Assembly (NCBI GenBank): GCA_040079635.1
Contig: JBEBJY010000054.1
Coordinates: 1-19,174, forward strand
Reading direction: 5' to 3'
Length of the DNA: 19,174 nt
Origin: Aalborgiella sp040079635
Lineage (GTDB): Bacteria > Pseudomonadota > Gammaproteobacteria > Burkholderiales > Burkholderiaceae_C
The first letter of the stretch is position 1, and each line of letters opens with the position of its first letter. Positions 9,593 to 16,993 of this stretch are shown here, piece after piece. Position numbers and translations under genes: made by a program. The notes below the pieces were generated by a model. The model did not search any database. It was not told where the DNA came from and saw only the letters and a program-made list of their open reading frames with translations.

Positions 9593-12409
9593 ATGGTTTG
9601 TAACGATTTACCCGATGACACCGCCATGACAGCACGCACGAATGCGTCACCTAGCATGTTGGGTTTTGCTAACTATTCACGCTTTTTTCAGCGTATTGAT
9701 CGACGTTATGCTGATTTTTTAATTTTGCTCGCGCCTGGAGAACCGCAACGTGCAGCCATACAAAGCACCTACGAGGCATTGCTGAGCCAAGGCAGCAATG
9801 CCAGTGCGGCACTGCGCATTTTGCGGCAATTGGTGATGCATAGACTGATCAAACTTGACTGTGAATGCGGCGCAGCCTTGGGCGTCGTCACCCGTGCCGT
9901 GACTGATTTGGCGGAATTCGCTTTAGAAATTGCCCTGCAAGCCGCCTATGCTGAACTAGATGTTTTACATGGAAAGCCAACCAACGCACAGATGTGGATC
10001 GTTGGCATGGGAAAATTAGGTGCGCGTGAACTCAACGTTTCTAGCGACATTGACCTGATTTACGTTTACGACCAAGACGGTGAAACCGTTGGAAACGCTG
10101 AAGGCCGAAACAAAATATCTCACCACGAGTATTTTGCCAAAGCCGTCAAAATTGTTTACGACTTAGTGGGTGCGACAACGGAACATGGCTTTGTCTTTCG
10201 GGTCGATTTAGCATTGCGTCCGCATGGCAACTCGGGCCCTGCAGCGATTTCTTTGTCTGGCTTGGAACAATATTTGCAAGTACAAGGTCGCGAATGGGAG
10301 CGCTTTGCGTGGCTAAAAAGCCGCGTGGTCGCACCTCAAAGCAGCATTGCAAATCATTCTGCCAAAGCCTTGCGCGATGTCGTTTTACCCTTCGTTTTCA
10401 GAAAATACTTGGACTACAACGTTTTTGAATCGCTGCGCAGTCTGCACCGCCAAATTCGTCAAGAATCGGTCCGCCGCAGTGCTGGGCGGCCTGAGCGGGC
10501 GAACGACGTCAAACTCTCACGCGGTGGCATTCGCGAGATTGAATTTACCGTGCAATTGCTGCAAGTGGTTCGTGCTGGCCAATACCCAGAGCTGCGCAGA
10601 CGCCCCACACTCGATGCCTTGCAACGTGTCGCCCACGCAGGCTTGATGCCGCAAGCCACGGCTGATGCGCTGTGTGCCGCTTACGAATTTTTGCGCCGTG
10701 TCGAGCACCGCATCCAGTACCTAGACGACCAGCAAACCCATGCCATGCCCACGCAAGATGCTGATTTGCAGTGGATTGCGCAAAGCATGGGCTACAAAGA
10801 ATGTGACAGCGACAGCTGCGCATTTTTGACCGATTTAGATACCCACCGTGAGCTGGTGGCGAACGAGTTTGACAAACTTTTAAGCGGCTTTCAACAAACT
10901 AGCGCGAACGGTAGCAGCAACGATTGCGGCACACAGGCATGCAAAGTTTGCCCCTCACCTTCAAGTTCATCTGCATCCTCTGCCTCTATATCCTCTCAGT
11001 CTGCGTTAAAAATAGCCACGACAGCGTTCGACAAACGCGTTTCAGAGCTTGCTGAACACCCGCGCGTGCTCAACCTGCGCGAAGACGCTAGAAACCGTCT
11101 GATGCGCCTTGTAGAACGGACAAACAGCTGGCTACAAAGCGGTCGCGTGACAGAACTTGCAGCTCTACGCAGTGCCGATTTTTTAGAACCGCTGTTACGC
11201 CGCGAGAGCTACCTCGCACTCCTATGGGAACGCCCTGTGGTGCACGAGCGCCTGCTGAAGCTCCTAGGCAGTGCCCGCTGGCCTGCCAAGTATTTGCTGC
11301 AACACCCTGGTGTGATGGACGAACTGGCTGGCGACGCTTGGTTGACCGAGCGTTTTAACCCGCCAGAGTTTGAAGCTGAACTGGCACTGCGCCTCAAATC
11401 ACTGAAATCAACCGGTGAAGACGACACTGAGACACTTTTGAACCTGCTGCGCCGAGCCCACCACGCCGAGCTGTTTCGCACCTTGGCGCGTGATATTGAA
11501 GGACAACTCACCGTTGAGCAAGTGGCTGATGACCTGAGCGCACTGGCAGACACCGTACTGCGCGTCACCATTGCTTGGTGTTGGGAGCGCCACAAAAACA
11601 AACATCTGGATTCTCCCAAAATCGCCATCATCGGCTACGGCAAACTGGGCGGCAAAGAGTTGGGCTACGGTAGCGACTTGGACATTGTGTTCATTTACGA
11701 AGACACCGACGAAAACGCTGGTGAAATATACAGCTCATTCGTGCGCAAACTCATCACCTGGCTGGACACCAAAACATCCGAAGGCGATTTGTTTGAAATC
11801 GACACCGCGCTGCGGCCCAACGGCAATTCTGGCCTGTTGGTGACTTCATTTTCAGCTTTTGCAGACTATCAAGAAAAGCGCGGCAGCAACACCGCTTGGA
11901 CCTGGGAACACCAAGCCATGACCCGGGCCCGCTTCGTCGCAGGCTTTGAACCTTTGCATGCCAAATTCGACGAAGTGCGCCAAAACGTCATCAGTGCCCC
12001 GCGCGATTTACCGGCGCTGAAGCAAGAAATCATCGCCATGCGTGACAAAGTCCGCGCCGCGCACACGGTCAAACCCGACCAATTCGACGTCAAACACAGT
12101 CTCGGCGGTATGCTAGATGCCGAATTCGCCGTGCAATACCTCGTCTTAGCCCACAGCGCCGCCCACCCCGAACTGCAACCCAACCTAGGCAACATCGCCC
12201 TGATGCAACGCGCTGAGGCCGTCGGCTTGCTCCCTAAAGGTGTGGGCGAAGCCGCATCCACCGCCTACCGCAGTCTGCGCCACGCGCAACACGTCGCCCG
12301 ACTAGACGAGGCGCCTACGCAGGTGTCTAGCGCTGAATTGCAGATTGAAAGGGATGCGATGTTGGCGCTTTGGGATGCTGTATTTGCTATAAATAATATA
12401 GCTACTTAG
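9593..12409 (+). CDS. glnE: Bifunctional glutamine synthetase adenylyltransferase / deadenylylase
   Basis: Adds or removes AMP on glutamine synthetase in response to PII and glutamine. 938 residues, near the usual 930-950. The two nucleotidyltransferase halves are clear: deadenylylase motif GMGKLGARELNVSSDIDLIY at about 138-157 and adenylylase motif GYGKLGGKELGYGSDLDIVF at about 681-700, each followed by its helical companion region. Odd features: residues about 437-472, between the halves, form a Ser-rich low-complexity stretch with three cysteines (CGTQACKVC, then SPSSSSASSASISS). The last eight residues (FAINNIAT) and stop are encoded by the 58-bp dispersed repeat. The start is uncertain: ATG 9593 and ATG 9626 both lack a good ribosome site; conserved sequence begins after both. 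Confidence 0.95.
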   Translation: MVCNDLPDDTAMTARTNASPSMLGFANYSRFFQRIDRRYADFLILLAPGEPQRAAIQSTYEALLSQGSNASAALRILRQLVMHRLIKLDCECGAALGVVTRAVTDLAEFALEIALQAAYAELDVLHGKPTNAQMWIVGMGKLGARELNVSSDIDLIYVYDQDGETVGNAEGRNKISHHEYFAKAVKIVYDLVGATTEHGFVFRVDLALRPHGNSGPAAISLSGLEQYLQVQGREWERFAWLKSRVVAPQSSIANHSAKALRDVVLPFVFRKYLDYNVFESLRSLHRQIRQESVRRSAGRPERANDVKLSRGGIREIEFTVQLLQVVRAGQYPELRRRPTLDALQRVAHAGLMPQATADALCAAYEFLRRVEHRIQYLDDQQTHAMPTQDADLQWIAQSMGYKECDSDSCAFLTDLDTHRELVANEFDKLLSGFQQTSANGSSNDCGTQACKVCPSPSSSSASSASISSQSALKIATTAFDKRVSELAEHPRVLNLREDARNRLMRLVERTNSWLQSGRVTELAALRSADFLEPLLRRESYLALLWERPVVHERLLKLLGSARWPAKYLLQHPGVMDELAGDAWLTERFNPPEFEAELALRLKSLKSTGEDDTETLLNLLRRAHHAELFRTLARDIEGQLTVEQVADDLSALADTVLRVTIAWCWERHKNKHLDSPKIAIIGYGKLGGKELGYGSDLDIVFIYEDTDENAGEIYSSFVRKLITWLDTKTSEGDLFEIDTALRPNGNSGLLVTSFSAFADYQEKRGSNTAWTWEHQAMTRARFVAGFEPLHAKFDEVRQNVISAPRDLPALKQEIIAMRDKVRAAHTVKPDQFDVKHSLGGMLDAEFAVQYLVLAHSAAHPELQPNLGNIALMQRAEAVGLLPKGVGEAASTAYRSLRHAQHVARLDEAPTQVSSAELQIERDAMLALWDAVFAINNIAT

Positions 12410-12440
12410 GCAATAAATACGCCGGCTAGAGGCATATTTA
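12383..12440 (+). repeat. 58-bp two-hairpin dispersed repeat, copy 1
   Basis: Begins TTTGCTATAAATAATATAGC, a hairpin with GCTATA/TATAGC arms, followed by AATAAATACGCC, CGGCTAGA and GGCATATTTA, a second near-palindrome with one arm mismatch (AAATACGCC against GGCATATTT). It begins inside glnE, supplying the final eight codons and the TAG, and runs into the 50-bp space before the convergent rfaE2 end, where it could serve as a bidirectional terminator. Two further copies lie at 15276-15333 (inverted) and 17103-17160. Confidence 0.85.
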
Positions 12441-12459
12441 CTCCTCTAAAATCAATATT

Positions 12460-12933
12460 TCAACGATTTGATCGAATTTTAGCCACCAAAGCCGTCGTCG
12501 AATACCCTTCGACAAAAGGCAGCGCCAGCGCCTTGCCGCCGTAGCTTTCTACCAGCTGCGCTTCTTTCAATTTGGCCATGTCGTAATCACCGCCTTTGAC
12601 GATGACATCTGGGCGCAGGTCGTTGATGATTTCCAGCGGCGTGTCTTCGTCGAACCAAGTGACAAGACTCACAGACTCCAACGCAGCGATCAAGGTCGCT
12701 CGGTCGGCTTCGTTGTTCAGAGGGCGATCTGGGCCTTTACCAAGACGCTTGGCGGATGCGTCAGTGTTCAGCGCAACGACCAAACTAGCTCCCAGAGTGC
12801 GGGCTTGGGCAAGGTAAGTGACGTGCCCCGCATGCAGCACGTCAAACACGCCGTTGGTGAAAACAACAGGCTGCGGCAAAGCTTTGACGCGAGCTGCGGC
12901 GTCTTGGCGAGAAACAATCTTGTTTAGAAACAT
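12460..12933 (-). CDS. rfaE2: D-glycero-beta-D-manno-heptose 1-phosphate adenylyltransferase
   Basis: Transfers AMP from ATP to heptose 1-phosphate to make ADP-heptose for the LPS inner core. 157 residues: only the adenylyltransferase half of the E. coli bifunctional HldE, as is normal in beta-proteobacteria where kinase (RfaE1) and transferase (RfaE2) are separate. Motifs: FTNGVFDVLHAGHVTYL (about 26-42) containing the nucleotidyltransferase HxGH signature, ALNTDASAKRLGKG (about 55-68), and VEGYSTTALVAKIR at the C-terminus. AGAGG lies six bases before the ATG. It follows the GST gene on the same strand with a 66-bp gap holding a G-run hairpin. Confidence 0.93.
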   Translation of the reverse strand: MFLNKIVSRQDAAARVKALPQPVVFTNGVFDVLHAGHVTYLAQARTLGASLVVALNTDASAKRLGKGPDRPLNNEADRATLIAALESVSLVTWFDEDTPLEIINDLRPDVIVKGGDYDMAKLKEAQLVESYGGKALALPFVEGYSTTALVAKIRSNR

Positions 12934-12944
12934 TGAACCTCTTG

Positions 12945-12980
12945 TTCCCCACTTTGAAAAAGGGGGATTAGGGGGGATTT
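12945..12980. repeat. CCCC/GGGG hairpin with GGGGGATT direct repeats
   Basis: TTCCCCACTTTGAAAAAGGG forms an imperfect hairpin (CCCC 947-950 with GGGG 962-966, TTT with AAA). It is followed by the direct repeats GGGGGATTA and GGGGGGATTT. It occupies the space between the GST stop and the rfaE2 ribosome site. It resembles C/G-run intergenic repeats seen in many proteobacteria, but only one copy is present here, so its repeat status is an inference. Confidence 0.4.
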
Positions 12981-12999
12981 AATCTTTGCAATCAAACAA

Positions 13000-13617
13000 T
13001 CAAGCCGGAACAGTATCCAAAAAGCTCTGTTTGAGCATCAGCTTTTCTTGCAATTTGGCCAAATTCGGGTAGCTGTTGCGCCAGTTGATGTCGGGGAAGC
13101 GGAAATCCAAGTAGCCCAAAGCGCTGCCCACGGCAATGTCTGCCAAGCTGAGGTGAATGCCTGAGCAGAACGGTTTGTCGCCCAAACCAGTGCTCATGGC
13201 TTTCAAGCTGTCACGCACTTTACCCAGTTGACGGTCTATCCATTTCAAACTGCGTTGCTCTTCTGTACGGCCCGCCCAAGTGGCTTCTAGGCGTGCCAAG
13301 ATGGCAGCATCTAGCAAACCGTCGGCCAAGGCTTCCCAAGTTTTCACTTCGGCACGCTCGCGGCCAGAGGCAGGAATCAGCTTGCCCACGGGGGACAAAA
13401 TATCAAGGTATTCAACAATCACGCGTGAGTCGAACAGCGCTTCACCCGCATCCAAAATCAAGCACGGCACTTTACCCAGCGGGTTGGCGTGGTTGATGGT
13501 CGTGTCTGCTGCCCACACATTTTCTTCAACGAAAGTGTACTCAAGTTTTTTTTCGGCCATCACTATGCGTACTTTACGTACATAGGGGCTGGTAGTCGCG
13601 CCAATCAGTTTTAACAT
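13000..13617 (-). CDS. Glutathione S-transferase family protein (YibF-like)
   Basis: 205 residues with the two-domain GST layout. N-terminal thioredoxin-like domain: TTSPYVRKVRIVMAEKKLEY (about 8-27) containing the active-site Ser-Pro, the cis-proline region NPLGKVPCLIL (about 45-55) and the glutathione-contacting LFDSRVIVEYLD (about 61-72). C-terminal helical domain includes SLADIAVGSALGYLDFRFPD (about 156-175). The pattern closely matches what I remember of E. coli YibF, a GST-like protein of undefined substrate. It is transcribed ahead of rfaE2, possibly as one unit. Its upstream region has direct repeats CTATAG at 13637-13642 and 13652-13657 that could form part of its promoter. Confidence 0.88.
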   Translation of the reverse strand: MLKLIGATTSPYVRKVRIVMAEKKLEYTFVEENVWAADTTINHANPLGKVPCLILDAGEALFDSRVIVEYLDILSPVGKLIPASGRERAEVKTWEALADGLLDAAILARLEATWAGRTEEQRSLKWIDRQLGKVRDSLKAMSTGLGDKPFCSGIHLSLADIAVGSALGYLDFRFPDINWRNSYPNLAKLQEKLMLKQSFLDTVPA

Positions 13618-13730
13618 TCAGTTCAATTCGTTGTCTCTATAGTCTTCATTCTATAGTGCACAACTGTTATTTTTCTTGCAAAAATCAGATGTTGATGAGA
13701 TGTTGTTTTTTTGTCAGGGATTTCCCGAAC

Positions 13731-13761
13731 TTGACCCGAGTGCAGCACCTACAATTGGGGG
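13731..13761 (+). promoter_or_regulatory. Possible purB promoter close to the start codon
   Basis: TACAAT at 13750-13755 is a good -10 match and ends six bases before the purB ATG, which would put transcription start on or next to the ATG. TTGACC at 13731-13736 resembles a -35, but the 13-base spacer is too short for a normal promoter. GGGGG abuts the ATG with no space for a ribosome site. This suggests either a leaderless mRNA or a different, unseen promoter upstream. Confidence 0.3.
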
Positions 13762-15246
13762 ATGAACTCGACCAATATCTTTACCTCTGCCATCTCCAGC
13801 ATCTCCGCCCTTTCAGAACTCACCGCCATCTCTCCCCTTGATGGTCGCTATGCCAAAAAACTGGCGAATCTTCGCCCTTTGATGAGCGAATTTGGCTACA
13901 TGCACCGCCGTGTGCAGGTAGAAATCACCTGGTTTGTGGCTTTGAGCGACGCCGGCTTTGCTGAATTCAAGCCGCTTAGCGCCGAAGCGCGTGCTCACTT
14001 GGTTGGCATTTTGACAAACTTCTCTGAAGCCGACGCCCAAGCCATCAAAGACATTGAAAAAATCACCAACCACGACGTGAAAGCGGTGGAATACTGGCTG
14101 GCTGGGTACTTCGCAGGCGCTGGTGATGCCAAAACTTGGGTCAAAGGCCAATTCGACGCCCTGCCCGAGCTGCACGCCATGCGTGGCTTCATCCATTTTG
14201 CCTGCACGTCTGAGGACATCAACAACACCAGCCACGCCCTGCAACTCAAAGGCGCACGCGACGCGGTCATATTACCCGCCGTCGACGGCATTATTGCCAA
14301 GCTGCGCGAGATGGCGACCAGCTTTGCCCACGTGCCGATGTTGAGCCGCACCCACGGCCAAACCGCCAGCCCCACCACCGTGGGCAAGGAAGTGGCCAAC
14401 GTGCTGGTGCGCCTGACCAAAGCGCGCGAGAACATCGCCCGCGTCAACTTGATGGCAAAAATGAACGGCGCGGTGGGCAACTACAACGCGCATTTGTCGG
14501 CTTGGCCGGAGTTTGACTGGGAAGCCTTCAGCCAAGGCGTGGTCGAACGTGCTGAACCAACCGCTGGCTCCACTGGTGCGTTTGGCCTCGGTTTGACCTT
14601 CCAGCCCTACAGCATCCAGATCGAGCCGCACGACTACATGGCCGAACTGTACGACGCCGTGGCCCGCGCCAATACGATTTTGATCGACTGGAGCCGCGAC
14701 GTGTGGGGTTACGTCAGCCTGGGCTACTTCAAACAGCGCCTGAAAGCCGGCGAGATTGGCTCGTCCACCATGCCGCACAAGGTCAATCCGATTGATTTTG
14801 AGAACGCTGAAGGCAATTTGGGATTGGCGAATGCCTTACTGCGCCACCTGAGCGAAAAACTGCCGATCTCCCGCATGCAGCGTGATTTGACCGACTCCAC
14901 CGTGCTGCGCAACATGGGCGTAGCGCTGGGTTATGCGGCGCTGGCGTACAGCTCGCTGATGGTCGGATTGAACAAACTCGAACTCAATGAAACCGCATTA
15001 GCAGACGATTTGGACAGCGCCTGGGAAGTGCTGGCCGAGCCGATTCAGACCGTGATGCGCCGCTACAGCGTGCCCGAAGCCTACGAAAAGCTTAAAGCCG
15101 CGACCCGTGGCAACACCGTGACCAAGGAAGATTTGCACACCCTGATCAAGGCTTTGGAGATTCCTGAAGCCGAGAAAACCCGCCTGCTGGCCATGACACC
15201 GGGCAGCTACGTGGGTAAAGCGGCTGAATTGGCGAAACGGGCTTAA
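13762..15246 (+). CDS. purB: Adenylosuccinate lyase
   Basis: Catalyses two fumarate-releasing steps of purine synthesis: SAICAR to AICAR, and adenylosuccinate to AMP. 494 residues, longer than the 456 of E. coli PurB, with about 14 extra residues before the conserved opening LTAISPLDGRYAKK. Family signature loop GSSTMPHKVNPIDFENAEGN (about 333-352) is intact, as are TSEDINNTSHALQLK (about 149-163, catalytic-region His) and SRTHGQTASPTTVGKE (about 195-210). It stands alone between the divergent GST and the downstream yaeQ; the gap to yaeQ holds an inverted copy of the 58-bp repeat. Leader absence is discussed with the promoter. Confidence 0.97.
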   Translation: MNSTNIFTSAISSISALSELTAISPLDGRYAKKLANLRPLMSEFGYMHRRVQVEITWFVALSDAGFAEFKPLSAEARAHLVGILTNFSEADAQAIKDIEKITNHDVKAVEYWLAGYFAGAGDAKTWVKGQFDALPELHAMRGFIHFACTSEDINNTSHALQLKGARDAVILPAVDGIIAKLREMATSFAHVPMLSRTHGQTASPTTVGKEVANVLVRLTKARENIARVNLMAKMNGAVGNYNAHLSAWPEFDWEAFSQGVVERAEPTAGSTGAFGLGLTFQPYSIQIEPHDYMAELYDAVARANTILIDWSRDVWGYVSLGYFKQRLKAGEIGSSTMPHKVNPIDFENAEGNLGLANALLRHLSEKLPISRMQRDLTDSTVLRNMGVALGYAALAYSSLMVGLNKLELNETALADDLDSAWEVLAEPIQTVMRRYSVPEAYEKLKAATRGNTVTKEDLHTLIKALEIPEAEKTRLLAMTPGSYVGKAAELAKRA

Positions 15247-15275
15247 AATCACTTAATTCCTACTTTTTAGGTGCC

Positions 15276-15333
15276 AAATACGCCTCTAGCCGGCGTATTT
15301 ATTACCTAAGCAGCTATATTATTTATAGCAAAA
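15276..15333 (-). repeat. 58-bp two-hairpin dispersed repeat, copy 2 (inverted)
   Basis: The best-preserved copy: AAATACGCC (15276-15284) pairs perfectly with GGCGTATTT (15292-15300) across a seven-base loop, and GCTATA (15313-15318) with TATAGC (15324-15329) across five bases. It lies in the 127-bp gap after purB, opposite in orientation to the other two copies. It probably terminates purB transcription, but it lacks a clean following U tract on the plus strand. Confidence 0.85.
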
Positions 15334-15373
15334 ATTCATTTTCAAGTCATCCAAACGAGCACTGCAATCACTT

Positions 15374-15934
15374 ATGGCCATCAAATCCACTATTTTCAAG
15401 GCCAGTTTGTCGATTGCGGACATTGACCACAACTACTACGCGGACCACCAGTTCACCCTCGCTCGCCACCCCAGCGAGACGGATGAGCGCATGATGATTC
15501 GCCTCGTCGCCATGGCTTTGCAAGCGCACCAGCTGCAAACTGTCTGCGGCGGCGACGGCACGCTGGCGTTTGGCGCGGGATTGTCGAATCCGGATGAACC
15601 CGATGTCTGGCTGCGCGACTTCACGCAGGCGACGCGGCTGTGGATTGAGGTCGGCGCACCTGAGGAAAAGCCGATTTTGCGCGCCTGCGGCAAGTCGGAT
15701 TCGATGATGGTCTATTGCTTCAACCACGCTGCCGAAATCTGGTGGAAAGCCATGGAAAACAAAGTCAGCCGCGCCAAAAACCTGCAAGTCTGGCGCGTGC
15801 CCACCCTGCAATCCCAAGAACTCGCCAAACTCGCCACCCGCAGCATGCAGCTGCAAGCGACGATTCAAGAAGGCGCGCTGATGATGAGTGATGGCGCAAA
15901 CACGGTGGACGTGGAGTGCGTGCGCTGGTTATAA
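15374..15934 (+). CDS. yaeQ: YaeQ family protein
   Basis: 186 residues, the standard YaeQ length. It begins MAIKSTIFKASLSIADIDHN and continues with HPSETDERMMIRLVAMALQA, both hallmarks of the family. YaeQ has a restriction-endonuclease-like (PD-(D/E)xK) fold; its cellular role is not settled, with early reports linking it to RfaH-type anti-termination effects. PDVWLRDFTQATRLWIEVG (about 75-93) contains the acidic residues expected in that fold. The final 30 codons (MQLQATIQEGALMMSDGANT and onward) are repeated twice downstream. The present 3' end may therefore be a replacement brought by an incoming cassette. The stop is 19 bases from the stop of a convergent lipoprotein gene. Confidence 0.93.
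   Translation: MAIKSTIFKASLSIADIDHNYYADHQFTLARHPSETDERMMIRLVAMALQAHQLQTVCGGDGTLAFGAGLSNPDEPDVWLRDFTQATRLWIEVGAPEEKPILRACGKSDSMMVYCFNHAAEIWWKAMENKVSRAKNLQVWRVPTLQSQELAKLATRSMQLQATIQEGALMMSDGANTVDVECVRWL
15845..15934 (+). repeat. yaeQ 3'-end repeat, copy A (in the gene)
   Basis: The last 30 codons of yaeQ including TAA. Reference copy for B (16418-16507) and C (16994-17083). Similarity among the copies ends at the stop codon on one side and fades around codon 28-30 from the end on the other. Confidence 0.9.
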
Positions 15935-15953
15935 ATTCCAATAATGAAAAGTA

Positions 15954-16325
15954 TTAGACGAAGTTCTTACTTGTTGCTGAGTACTTAGAGCCAATCAGAC
16001 TAACGTTGATCAGCACTCCGTTCCTGAATGTTGGGGCTATTTGAATAAAATCATCCGTTGCTTTATCACCACTAACCCAAATATAGGTTGTTAAATCTAA
16101 CGCATTTTTAGTGCCACCATTGTTGTCGTAACCAACGATATTTTTAATTTGTTCGTAACTCATACCAGCACTGATTTTTGTATATGCAATATACAAAGGC
16201 GGGTCAATCACTGTAGTACTACCAGATCCAGCAGCAGTTGTGCCTTCCGTACTAGCTCCGCCGCCGCAAGCAACTAAAAATGATGTGGCCAAAATCATCG
16301 CAAAAAATGTCTTCAAAATACGCAT
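15954..16325 (-). CDS. Small lipoprotein with BamE/BLIP-like domain, unknown function
   Basis: 123 residues from ATG 16325, chosen over an upstream in-frame ATG at 16379 because AGGA sits five bases before it and it begins a proper lipoprotein signal: MRILKTFFAMILATSFLVAC with lipobox LVAC, Cys20. A Ser/Thr/Gly linker follows, then a domain with YTKISAGMSYEQIKNIVG and TTYIWVSGD. This GMSYEQ...IVG...W pattern resembles the BamE/SmpA and BLIP-like fold of small periplasmic lipoproteins. Specific function unknown. It points toward yaeQ (19 bp between stops) and shares leader and signal sequence with the broken lipoprotein gene at 16517-16900, whose mature part is different. It is probably part of an inserted islet. 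Confidence 0.75.
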   Translation of the reverse strand: MRILKTFFAMILATSFLVACGGGASTEGTTAAGSGSTTVIDPPLYIAYTKISAGMSYEQIKNIVGYDNNGGTKNALDLTTYIWVSGDKATDDFIQIAPTFRNGVLINVSLIGSKYSATSKNFV

Positions 16326-16417
16326 GTTGATCCTAGATAGATGTTGAAAGTAGTAAATACTACTCAGACAATTATCCATTAATTACACGTTAATTTTTAT
16401 GCATGACAAAACACAGT

Positions 16418-16507
16418 CTGCAAACGCAAGCCACGATTCAAGAAAGCGCGCTGATGATGAGTGATGGCGCCAACACGGTAGATGTGGAGTGTGTGAGGTG
16501 GTTGTGA
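16418..16507 (+). repeat. yaeQ 3'-end repeat, copy B (diverged)
   Basis: Thirty codons aligned to the end of yaeQ, ending TGA instead of TAA, with 14 base differences by my count. From the ATT codon to the end only one sense codon changes its amino acid (Gly to Ser); the other changes are synonymous, including CGC to AGG for arginine. It lies just upstream of the first lipoprotein gene, facing away from it. An ATG at 16403 would give a 34-residue frame through it, without a ribosome site. Confidence 0.88.
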
Positions 16508-16516
16508 CGCGGATAT

Positions 16517-16900
16517 CTATTTTTTGATCGATTTCCAGGTGCCTGAATCAGTCGGATTAGTTGCATTCCAAGCACCGCTACCAGTACCGTTACTTAGAAA
16601 AGTACCGGTAATGCTTAAATCAGAACCCAAATTCAGATTGGCAGTGCCGTTCGATGAAACACTCCCCGTGTAAATTTCCGAACCACATTTTCCAGAGACT
16701 ACGCCATTGGCGTTCACAGCAAGTAGTTCATTATTGCAAGTGCCTTCAAAGTTTCCTTTGTCGTCATAAATACTGAATAGCCAGTTTCCTTGAAATGAAT
16801 TAACTGCTGATGTTGTTGGCGTATCAGAACCCCCTCCGCCACAAGCCACTAAAAATGATGCTGTTAAAAATATGGCTGAAAATGTTTTCCAAGTACGTAC
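16517..16900 (-). pseudogene. Lipoprotein gene lacking its start codon
   Basis: An open frame coding a lipoprotein signal (RTWKTFSAIFLTASFLVAC) and a 107-residue mature part rich in Gly, Asn, Ser and Thr (FQGNWLFSIYDDKGNFEG; SGAWNATNPTDSGTWKSIKK at the C-terminus), likely a small beta-sandwich. Aligned with the neighbouring lipoprotein gene, the ancestral ATG position reads GTA (16900-16898), preceded by AGGATTAAC matching that gene's AGGATCAAC ribosome site. The only in-frame candidate start is GTG at 16849, inside the lipobox, which would remove the signal. The body has no stop or frameshift, so the loss is recent, or a non-standard start is used. Family not recognised. Confidence 0.6.
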
Positions 16901-16993
16901 GTTAATCCTAAGTTAATTTTGAAAGTAGCAATCACTCCTTTGAAAATTGTGTCTTAAGCAATAAATAAGTTTTACGGTACGCAAACATTTATC

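Noticed and set aside
10545..10823. Minus-strand frames within glnE
   Set aside because: Shadows of the glnE coding strand, with no ribosome sites or protein motifs.
13656..13841. 61-codon plus-strand frame overlapping the purB start
   Set aside because: It runs out of frame into purB, has no ribosome site and no recognisable protein character.
15954..16379. Longer start for the first lipoprotein (ATG 16379)
   Set aside because: The internal ATG at 16325 has an AGGA at good spacing and starts a clean lipoprotein signal; the upstream 18 residues would bury the signal.
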